Positions 15,312-21,090 of a DNA stretch of 21,090 nt are shown here, one piece after another (positions within the stretch are counted from its first letter, which is position 1; every line of letters starts with the position of its first letter). Below the pieces are notes generated by a model. The model did not search any database. It worked only from the letters and a program-made list of their open reading frames with translations, and was not told the DNA's origin. The stretch covers positions 1 to 21,090 of the forward strand of contig CAZYOC010000043.1 in NCBI GenBank assembly GCA_964648415.1, in the 5' to 3' direction. This stretch comes from G963669175 sp964648415 (GTDB taxonomy: Bacteria; Electryoneota; Electryoneia; Electryoneales; Electryoneaceae). Made by a program: the position numbers and the translations under genes.

Positions 15312-17765
15312 CTACTTCATGTACACCAACCGCACGAGGCCATTGTGGGCGCCGGTGTCTACGCGCAGAAAATAGATCCCCGAGCTGAGACCATAACGGT
15401 CCACGTTCCAGGTGATCATATGCGTTCCGGCTTGCAGGTATTGGTCGGACAGCCGCGCGACTTCCTGTCCCATCACGTTGTAAATACTTAACTTCAGTGT
15501 TGTTTCTTCAGGCAAATCAAAGCCAATGTGGGTTGTGCTGTTAAACGGGTTCGGCCAGGCCGGCTCCACCGCGAACCGGATCGGGATATCTCCCGGGGCC
15601 GGGTCGTGGACAAACCCGCCGGACCAGGTCACCGTGTCCGCATCGCTGCTCTCCACTTCGCCGTAGTCTTCGTAGTTCGCTGAAACCGTGTAGATGTATT
15701 GTCCGACATCGGGGAGGCTGTCAGCCCAAGTAGAGTCTGCCGTACGACCCAGCTCGGCGCCGTCACGATAAACGATGTATTCGATGAATTCGTAGTCGTC
15801 CAACTCACCGGACGGTCCAAGTTCAGCAACGTTTTCATCCTGATATTCCACGATGGCTCGGATCAAAACGGTGGAGCCGAAACCGTACCATCCGTCACTG
15901 CCGTAATACGCCCTCTGGTTGTTGTTGTTGGCATTGTATCCCAGTCCCACGTCACTCGAGACATAGTCGAATACCGCAGTGAAATCCTCTTCTACGAAGA
16001 TCTCTTCACTCAATGTCACAATGGTCCAGCCTTCCTGAGCTGCGTTGGCCGTTTGGGAGTAGAGAGAATCACCAGGTTCATCCTCAGCCCACCTCAGCAC
16101 TTGAGCGTTGAAAGCGGGATTGCCGGCATACATCGTGTAGTACTTCAGCGCCAGGATCTGGCAGGGCTCTTCCGGGGACATCTGCACCCCGATTTTAATT
16201 CCGGGCACGTCCACGTGATAGTTACTGGCGACTCCGCTGTCGTAAGCAAGTTCATGCACCATGCTGATCGGATAACGTCGCCAGGTGAGGTCAACCGCGC
16301 CGCTGGCGGTATCCAGCGCGGATTCAATGTTGAACGGTTCTCTCAACTGCCTTACAAAGAAGGTCCACACGCCGCTCCAACGGCCGTCGGAATTGGTATC
16401 ACACGCCCGCACCTTCCAGAAATAGAGTTGCTGGTCAATCAGGTCTTCGGCGAGACAGGTAGTGTCGGTGGTAACGAGGCTGTCCACATCGCGGGTGAAG
16501 GCGCTGTTGGTGGCCCACATGGCGACGTAGTGGGTGATGGAGTCGCCCGCGTCGGGTTCTGTCGCGGCATGCCAGACCAGTGTGGTGTCGCCGCCCATTA
16601 CGTAACTGCCCAAAGACGGGCTGATCAGGTAGAACGGCTCGGGCGGCTGCCACTGGTCATCCAGGTTGCTTTCAAACCAGGCGATCTGGTTGCCGTACCT
16701 CGCCGCGCCGATGACATCCAGGTCGGTGTCGCCGTCCATGTCCGCCACATTAACGCAACGCGCCCCGTCGAACGTGGACGCCACCTGGTGCTCCACCCAG
16801 GAATCCTCATCCTGTTCCCACCAGACGATTTCATCGCCATCCCAGGCGCCGCCGATGACATCCAGATCGCCGTCCAGATCAAGGTCTCCAGTGGCGACGC
16901 CATACGCTCCGCTGAGCGCCGTGCCGATCACATGCTGCACGAAGCTGGAGTCGGTGTTCTCGTAAAAGTGTATTTCGCCGGAGGTGTAGCAGGCGGCGAT
17001 CACATCGGTATCGCCGTCGCCGTCCAGATCAACAGTTTTCGTGGTTTTGTGATCCAGACTGTTGTTCTCGTCGATGATGGTCTCGGCCCAACCGCCCTGG
17101 CCGTCGTTTTCATACCAGGCCATGATACCGTCGGGGCTGGTTCCTCCGGCGGCGACCACATCCATGTCGCCGTCGCCATCCATGTCCCCCGGCCAGGTAA
17201 ATCGTACGCCGGTGAACTCATCGGTCACGACTCCCTGGGTGAAGTTCTCGCTGCCGTCGTTGATGAACACAGCGACCAGGTTGGAATTCTTGGCGCAGGC
17301 CAGAATATCCAAGTCATCGTTATTATCGGCATGGTACGCCATAATGCTCTGCGCGCCGTCAAAGTTGTTATGGATGACGATATAGGTGAACTCGTTGTCG
17401 CCCCCGTTCTCCCACCAGCCGACTTGATCGCCATCCTCGGACGCTCCCAGCACATCCATATCGCCGTCATCATCGAGGTCCACCGGGTAGACGAACCAGG
17501 CGCCGTCGAAACCGTCATCAATGGTGTGAGCAGTGAAGGATTGATTACCGTCGTTTTCGTACCAGGTGATTGCATCATCCACGTAGGCTGAGGCGACCAG
17601 GTCCATATCGCCGTCACCGTCCATGTCGATCGCTTCCACCCAGTTTGCGCCGCCATAATTGCTGTCAACGATGTTGGAAGTGAATGTGGGTTGGGCAATC
17701 GCTGGAGAAACCAGAAGGAACGTGATGAATGCTATGGTTGGTACAGCAAAACATACGAAACGCAT
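15312..17765 (-). CDS. Secreted FG-GAP (VCBS-type) seven-repeat propeller protein with sorting domain
   Basis: The product is 817 residues. A Sec signal peptide (1-24, cut after 'SPAIA') is followed by seven FG-GAP/VCBS repeats at ~49-residue spacing, with calcium-binding loops such as 'DMDGDGDMD' near residues 47, 96, 146, 194, 246, 294 and 342; the third is degenerate ('HADNNDDLD'). Seven fit a closed integrin-like propeller. Then come an Fn3-like module (~375-472) of the same type as in the giant protein at 3-5411, a beta domain (~503-645, 'LAYDSGVASNYHVDVPG'), another Fn3-like stretch (~655-716) and a C-terminal sorting domain (~728-817, 'AWPNPFNSTTHIGFDLPE'). Export by a type IX-like system and a surface or adhesive role are inferred. 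The ATG at 17765 is chosen over the upstream open frame because of its signal peptide and the AGGAGG at 17772-17777. Confidence 0.94.
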   Translation of the reverse strand: MRFVCFAVPTIAFITFLLVSPAIAQPTFTSNIVDSNYGGANWVEAIDMDGDGDMDLVASAYVDDAITWYENDGNQSFTAHTIDDGFDGAWFVYPVDLDDDGDMDVLGASEDGDQVGWWENGGDNEFTYIVIHNNFDGAQSIMAYHADNNDDLDILACAKNSNLVAVFINDGSENFTQGVVTDEFTGVRFTWPGDMDGDGDMDVVAAGGTSPDGIMAWYENDGQGGWAETIIDENNSLDHKTTKTVDLDGDGDTDVIAACYTSGEIHFYENTDSSFVQHVIGTALSGAYGVATGDLDLDGDLDVIGGAWDGDEIVWWEQDEDSWVEHQVASTFDGARCVNVADMDGDTDLDVIGAARYGNQIAWFESNLDDQWQPPEPFYLISPSLGSYVMGGDTTLVWHAATEPDAGDSITHYVAMWATNSAFTRDVDSLVTTDTTCLAEDLIDQQLYFWKVRACDTNSDGRWSGVWTFFVRQLREPFNIESALDTASGAVDLTWRRYPISMVHELAYDSGVASNYHVDVPGIKIGVQMSPEEPCQILALKYYTMYAGNPAFNAQVLRWAEDEPGDSLYSQTANAAQEGWTIVTLSEEIFVEEDFTAVFDYVSSDVGLGYNANNNNQRAYYGSDGWYGFGSTVLIRAIVEYQDENVAELGPSGELDDYEFIEYIVYRDGAELGRTADSTWADSLPDVGQYIYTVSANYEDYGEVESSDADTVTWSGGFVHDPAPGDIPIRFAVEPAWPNPFNSTTHIGFDLPEETTLKLSIYNVMGQEVARLSDQYLQAGTHMITWNVDRYGLSSGIYFLRVDTGAHNGLVRLVYMK

Positions 17766-17771
17766 TGTCCG

Positions 17772-17777
17772 CCTCCT
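17772..17777 (-). promoter_or_regulatory. Ribosome binding site fixing the FG-GAP protein start
   Basis: A perfect AGGAGG on the minus strand, 6 bases before the ATG at 17765. It settles the start against the open frame that continues to 17900. Confidence 0.85.
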
Positions 17778-18087
17778 TTGGTGCTGCGGGGATGTCCGTG
17801 ATACGGTGCGTACGCGGCCCGTCGTCTGATCAAATCCAAGGGTAAACACGGTCCTGAAAATTACAAGAAGAAAAGAAACAATGCCAGCGGGAGCGGACAA
17901 AAATGAAAAAATCCAAGCAACCGGGAAGGCATTCGTCTCTATTCAGATAGATCGAGCAGTACAGTAAACAGATAGCTCCGGGCGGCGATCTGATGGTGGA
18001 TTGTTATGACCCTGATCGTTCATCGCCACCAACAAAGGAACCGCTGCGAGAATCATATCACGCTGTCCGGAGCGAACTCGTCAATTC

Positions 18088-18109
18088 AGGCGAATCCGTC
18101 CATTCGCCT
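18088..18109. repeat. Perfect 8-bp inverted repeat
   Basis: AGGCGAAT (18088-18095) pairs with ATTCGCCT (18102-18109) across CCGTCC. There is no T-tract. It may be an operator or a leader hairpin of the ATPase-GNAT gene; nothing further can be said. Confidence 0.4.
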
Positions 18110-18175
18110 CCTCTTCACGGCTTACTTCTCATCAAATCAGACCCATTCCTTTCTGCGAGGTGGGGCATTGTCCCG

Positions 18176-18181
18176 TATATT
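18176..18181 (+). promoter_or_regulatory. Weak candidate -10 box for the ATPase-GNAT gene
   Basis: TATATT lies about 38 bases before the ATG at 18220, a reasonable distance. The sequence 17-19 bases upstream (CTGCGA, TTCTGC) is a poor -35, so this is only a candidate. Confidence 0.25.
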
Positions 18182-18219
18182 GTTTCTTTAGGGATGTTCA
18201 GTTCAACCAGGGGGATTCC

Positions 18220-19728
18220 ATGAAGCAACGTCTGGCTCACCTTGTACTGCCCGCTTCGCTGAACTATCTGCACCCGGCGGTGGATTTCATCTGCTCGCTC
18301 GCTGATACGGTCGGCCTGCAGGAAGACGAGGTCAACGACCTCCACCTGGCCTTCGAAGAAGTGGTGGTCAACATCATCAAGCACGGCTACGAGGAGAACC
18401 CCGAGGAGAGCTTCGAGCTGGACTGCCTGCGCCTGCCCACCGGTTTGCAGCTCACCCTGCGCGACAAAGGCATGCCTTTCGACCCGGACCTGCTTCCGGT
18501 GTACACCCCGCATCATCCCGAAGAAGCCTCCATGGACAGCCTGGGAGCGTTCCTCGCGGAGAAGGTGCTCGACGAGCTGGAGTACAACCACCTGGGCCGT
18601 CACGGCAACGAGACCATCCTGGTGAAACACGGCCGCCGGCACCGGATCGACGAAGAGTATCCCGCCCTTTCCGAAGAGAAGACGAAGACCACCGCGAAAC
18701 CGCGCAAACCGTTGCCCGAAGGCTACGTCATCCGGCCCTTGCGCACCAGAGAAGCGGTCGAGGTATCTCGTACGGCTTACCGTTCCTACGGCTACATCCA
18801 CGAACCCTTCATCTATTTCCCGGACCGGGTGATCTACATGAACCGCACCGGGCGGCTGGATTCGCTGGTGGCGGTGAGCTCGGAGCACGAGATCCTGGGC
18901 CACATCGCCCTGAAATACCCGACCCGCGGCTCGAAGGTAGCGGAACTCGGGGTGGCGTTCGTCAATCCGGATTACGAAGACGGCGACCTGCTGGCGGAGC
19001 TGGTGCGCGAAGGCGTGGACCTGGCGCTGAACAAGGATCTGCACGCCCTCTACGCTCAGGCGCCGTTGCAGCTCGACGCCGACCGGACGGTAGCGGCAGC
19101 CAACGGGTTCACGCCCTGCGCGATCAAGCTGGGCCTCTACCCCGCGGACCATCCGCCCGAGGACCTGAGCTCGAGGATCACGTACAAGAGCTGCGGCCTG
19201 GTGCTGAGCAAATCGCTGCACACCGACCGTAAGCGCATCCTCTACCCGCCCTGGGATCATTCCCGGCAGCTCAGGACTCTGTACGAGCGCCTGGGGTTGA
19301 CCGTCAAGTTCCAGGCCCCCGAAGAGCAGCTCAACCCGGAACCGTGGAGCGACACCATAATCCGGGCGGTGGCCGCGCCGCTGTTCAACGTGGCCGACAT
19401 GTTTCTGGATAAGGTCGGCGCGAACTGGGAGCACACCCTGCGCGTCCACTGGCGGCACCTGCTGCTGGAAAAGAAAGACGCCATCTACTTGCACCTGGAC
19501 CTGGAGCACCCGGCGACGCCGTTCCTGTCGCAGACCTGCGAAGCGTGGGGGTTCTTCTACGCGGGAGTGGTGCCGGACTCGATCAACGGCCACGACGCCC
19601 TGGTGTTGCAATACATCAACAATGTCCGGGTCGATCTGCCGGAAGAAGGACCGGAGCATCCTGTGACGGCCTGCCTCACAGACTACATCCGCCGGCAGGA
19701 TGGCGTGAAGGAGCTTTGGGAACCCTGA
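18220..19728 (+). CDS. RsbW-like ATPase domain fused to a GNAT-like domain
   Basis: The product is 502 residues. Residues ~1-140 match the GHKL ATPase fold of anti-sigma-factor kinases (RsbW/SpoIIAB): N-box 'LAFEEVVVNIIKHGY' (Glu46/47, Asn51), G1 'DKGMPFDP' (82-89), a G2-like 'SLGAFLAEKVLDELEY' (107-122) and the closing strand 'NETILVKHG'. Residues ~168-308 resemble a GNAT acetyltransferase ('YVIRPLRTREAVEVSRTAY', 'ILGHIAL', 'ELGVAFVNPDYEDGDLLAEL'), but the acetyl-CoA loop is degenerate. Residues ~320-502 are conserved-looking but unrecognised, perhaps a second GNAT-like half. A regulatory role (switching a sigma factor or anti-anti-sigma, with ligand sensing or acetylation by the second half) is inferred. 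CAGGGGG precedes the ATG at 18220. The flagellin gene begins 292 bases downstream, so a link to motility is possible. No signal peptide or membrane segment, so cytoplasmic. Confidence 0.85.
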   Translation: MKQRLAHLVLPASLNYLHPAVDFICSLADTVGLQEDEVNDLHLAFEEVVVNIIKHGYEENPEESFELDCLRLPTGLQLTLRDKGMPFDPDLLPVYTPHHPEEASMDSLGAFLAEKVLDELEYNHLGRHGNETILVKHGRRHRIDEEYPALSEEKTKTTAKPRKPLPEGYVIRPLRTREAVEVSRTAYRSYGYIHEPFIYFPDRVIYMNRTGRLDSLVAVSSEHEILGHIALKYPTRGSKVAELGVAFVNPDYEDGDLLAELVREGVDLALNKDLHALYAQAPLQLDADRTVAAANGFTPCAIKLGLYPADHPPEDLSSRITYKSCGLVLSKSLHTDRKRILYPPWDHSRQLRTLYERLGLTVKFQAPEEQLNPEPWSDTIIRAVAAPLFNVADMFLDKVGANWEHTLRVHWRHLLLEKKDAIYLHLDLEHPATPFLSQTCEAWGFFYAGVVPDSINGHDALVLQYINNVRVDLPEEGPEHPVTACLTDYIRRQDGVKELWEP

Positions 19729-19787
19729 ACGACATTCTGAGCTTTTCTTGGGGAATGTAAAAAACCCTCTAGAAATCACTCCAGAAT

Positions 19788-19795
19788 ACCGATAA
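19788..19795 (+). promoter_or_regulatory. Candidate flagellar sigma-28 -10 element
   Basis: ACCGATAA matches the sigma-28 -10 consensus GCCGATAA at seven of eight bases. The -35 region is poor (TAGAAATC one base closer than ideal). It lies 225 bases before the flagellin ATG, implying a long leader. That leader contains GCAAAC (19858-19863) facing GTTTGC (19880-19885) and two copies of GTTTACACCC (19810-19819 and 19928-19937). Confidence 0.4.
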
Positions 19796-20020
19796 AGAGT
19801 ATAGGAGAGTTTACACCCCAGGCTTGATGTACCACCGTTTGTCACCCTTGCTCAGGTGCAAACAACAGAAAGTCAAGTAGTTTGCTTGCTTCCGCCGGCG
19901 AATTCCGCAGGGGAAGACCCGCTGTCCGTTTACACCCTCCTGAAGCACCCGACGCTCAAAGCAGTACCTTTTTCGCGTTTCAGACACCGAAAGTCGTGTC
20001 TCCACGAGCAGGGGGTCGTT

Positions 20021-20926
20021 ATGAGTACCCGCATCAACCACAATGTTTTGTCCCTGACCGCACAGCGCAATGTGTGGATGTCGCAGAACTCGCTGGACAC
20101 GGCGGTGAATCGTTTGTCCTCGGGACTGCGTGTGAACTACGCCTGGGATGACCCGGCGGGTTTGGCGGTCAGCGAACGGATGCGTGCGCAGATTTCTTCG
20201 ATGGACGAAGCCGAGCGCAACATCAATTACAACATGAACCTGCTTGCCACGGCGGAAGGCGCGCTGCAGGTGATTGATGAAAAGCTGGTACGCATGCGTG
20301 CGCTGGCTATCCAGGCCTCCAACGGTGCGTTGACCAGCTTGGATCGAACGTACCTGAATGTGGAATTCGCCCAGCTATCCAGCGAAATCGACAGGATAGC
20401 CAACACAACGAACTACAACGGGCTTTATTTGTTGGATGGTCAGTACTCAGACGATCGGGGTAACATAAATTATAATGCTGCAACAGCCAATGGCCTCAAG
20501 TTTCACATTGGAACCTATAACAATCGAAACGAGGATTACTATTATGTGCAGTTTGCTGATATGACTGCCAGTGGTTTAGGGGTACATGTAGGTCCAACTG
20601 AACTTGACGGGTTTCCCACTGCAAATATAAACCTTCTCAACACGTTAAATGCACAGAACGCTATTAACTGCCTCGATGCCGCGATTGATACCAAGGATAC
20701 CGAACGCACCAGGATCGGCTCGTATTACGAGCGCCTGCAGAACAGTTTGCTGAACCTGAAGATCCAGAAGGAAAACGCAGTGGCGTCGGAATCGCAGATC
20801 CGTGACGCCGACATCGCAGCGGAGATGAGCAACTTCGTCCGTTCGCAGATCCTGTTCCAGTCGGGCATCTCCATGCTGGCCCAAGCCAACATGATCCCGC
20901 AGATGGTAGCCGGGTTGATCGGGTAG
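20021..20926 (+). CDS. fliC: Flagellin
   Basis: The product is 301 residues, a short flagellin. The N-terminal D0/D1 region (~1-140) has 'INHNVLSLTAQRNVWMSQN', 'RLSSGLRVNYAWDDPAGLAV' and 'NTTNYNGLYLLDG'. The C-terminal D1/D0 region (~217-301) has 'ESQIRDADIAAEMSNFVRSQ' and 'SMLAQANMIPQMVAGLIG'. It should be secreted by the flagellar type III system and polymerise into the filament. The central stretch (~140-216) is short and replaces the large D2/D3 domains; its DNA (about 20440-20670) is clearly more AT-rich than the ends. The ATG at 20021 is chosen because canonical flagellin begins 'MSTRINHN', and AGGGGG precedes it by 5 bases; the open frame upstream to 19856 is leader. An intrinsic terminator follows, so the gene is probably monocistronic. 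No fliD, fliS or other flagellar gene is in the window. Confidence 0.97.
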   Translation: MSTRINHNVLSLTAQRNVWMSQNSLDTAVNRLSSGLRVNYAWDDPAGLAVSERMRAQISSMDEAERNINYNMNLLATAEGALQVIDEKLVRMRALAIQASNGALTSLDRTYLNVEFAQLSSEIDRIANTTNYNGLYLLDGQYSDDRGNINYNAATANGLKFHIGTYNNRNEDYYYVQFADMTASGLGVHVGPTELDGFPTANINLLNTLNAQNAINCLDAAIDTKDTERTRIGSYYERLQNSLLNLKIQKENAVASESQIRDADIAAEMSNFVRSQILFQSGISMLAQANMIPQMVAGLIG

Positions 20927-20950
20927 TTTATGCTTGCAGAGAACTCTTAA

Positions 20951-20979
20951 CCCACATCCGGAAAAGGGTGTGGGTTTTT
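20951..20979 (+). terminator. Intrinsic terminator of the flagellin gene
   Basis: CCCACATCC (20951-20959) pairs with GGGTGTGGG (20966-20974), with one G-T wobble and a GGAAAA loop, followed by TTTTT (20975-20979). It begins 25 bases after the flagellin stop. Confidence 0.93.
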
Positions 20980-20986
20980 GTTTATA

Positions 20987-21090
20987 GGGCCTGTTGCATG
21001 GACGCCTTATCTCATAGTCACGCTCAGCGCCTTTTCAAGCGAGTGCGCGCCTGATTTGCGCGAGAATCGCCGGAATCAGCGCGAGAATCG
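20987..21090. repeat. Start of a repeat element cut by the window end
   Basis: GGGCCTGTTGCA (20987-20998) shares the core GCCTGTTGCA with the right inverted end of the element at 15042-15243, and again follows TATA (20983-20986). Farther on, GCGCGAGAATCG occurs twice (21058-21069 and 21079-21090), a 21-base period that may continue past the window. No gene is visible here. Confidence 0.5.

Larger units (their letters stand above)
17766..18219. other. Divergent intergenic region
   Basis: 454 bases separate the start of the FG-GAP gene (leftwards) from the start of the ATPase-GNAT gene (rightwards), so both promoters should lie here. Open frames within it show no domain, signal peptide or plausible ribosome binding site and I do not call them genes. 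The stretch around 17850-17970 is A-rich on the plus strand. One perfect hairpin (18088-18109) and one weak -10 box (18176-18181) are listed separately. Confidence 0.6.

Noticed and set aside
15699..17591. Long open frame (630 codons) on the plus strand opposite the FG-GAP protein gene
   Set aside because: It is antisense to a clear gene with signal peptide, seven repeats and sorting domain. Its openness follows from the biased Asp/Gly codons of the calcium-binding repeats, and its translation shows no domain.
18115..19845. 576-codon open frame on the minus strand opposite the ATPase-GNAT gene
   Set aside because: The plus-strand frame has recognisable ATPase motifs and a good ribosome binding site. 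The minus-strand translation is Arg/Val/Gln-rich with no motif, as expected from a GC-rich shadow frame.
19801..20020. Cyclic di-GMP riboswitch or sigma-54 promoter in the flagellin leader
   Set aside because: The conserved GACGCAAAGCC-type core of the riboswitch is absent, and no GG/GC pair with sigma-54 spacing and context (TGGCAC, TTGC) was found.

Overview
This window looks like a scaffold from an uncultivated, flagellated, Gram-negative bacterium of the FCB superphylum (Fibrobacteres-Chlorobi-Bacteroidetes and related candidate phyla). The reasons are two very long secreted proteins ending in a 'YPNPFNS...' type C-terminal sorting domain (as used by type IX secretion), repeated Fn3-like and FG-GAP modules, two lipoproteins, a TolQ/TolR/TonB-TolA envelope motor, and a flagellin. 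Coding DNA is GC-rich. A run of 100 Ns (9527-9626) marks a draft-assembly join. The lineage is an inference from gene families; no rRNA or other taxonomic marker is present, and I saw no tRNA, CRISPR array or recognisable transposase gene.

Layout. (1) 3-5411 (+): the C-terminal 1.8 kb of codons of a giant repeat protein whose start lies before the window, then short palindromic repeats. (2) 5610-6881 (+): a lipoprotein with an Fn3 domain and a seven-bladed YVTN-type propeller. (3) 6882-7210: a hairpin-rich non-coding stretch. (4) 7211-10431 (+): a ZnuA/TroA-like metal-binding lipoprotein, a membrane histidine kinase and an OmpR/PhoB-type response regulator; kinase and regulator are separated by a 160-bp tandem repeat that broke the assembly. 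(5) 14683-10463 (-): a tightly packed operon of a CHASE2-adenylate cyclase, tolQ, tolR and a TonB/TolA-like gene, with 4-bp overlaps between the last three. It converges on the response regulator. (6) 14684-15311: non-coding DNA with a long palindrome and a MITE-like inverted-repeat element. (7) 17765-15312 (-): a secreted seven-repeat FG-GAP protein with a sorting domain. (8) 18220-19728 (+): an RsbW-like ATPase domain fused to a GNAT-like domain. (9) 20021-20926 (+): a flagellin with a clear terminator, then the start of another repeat element at the window edge.

How it fits together. Most genes concern the cell envelope and surface: secreted adhesin/propeller proteins, surface lipoproteins, metal capture tied to a two-component system, a proton-driven Tol/Ton motor linked to cAMP synthesis, and motility. 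The most interesting points are the cyclase-Tol operon, the ATPase-GNAT fusion beside flagellin, the tandem repeat splitting a kinase/regulator pair, the structured leader before the metal-binding gene, and the giant protein in which every second Fn3-like module carries a different glycine-rich insert at the same site. None can be called a new system from sequence alone.
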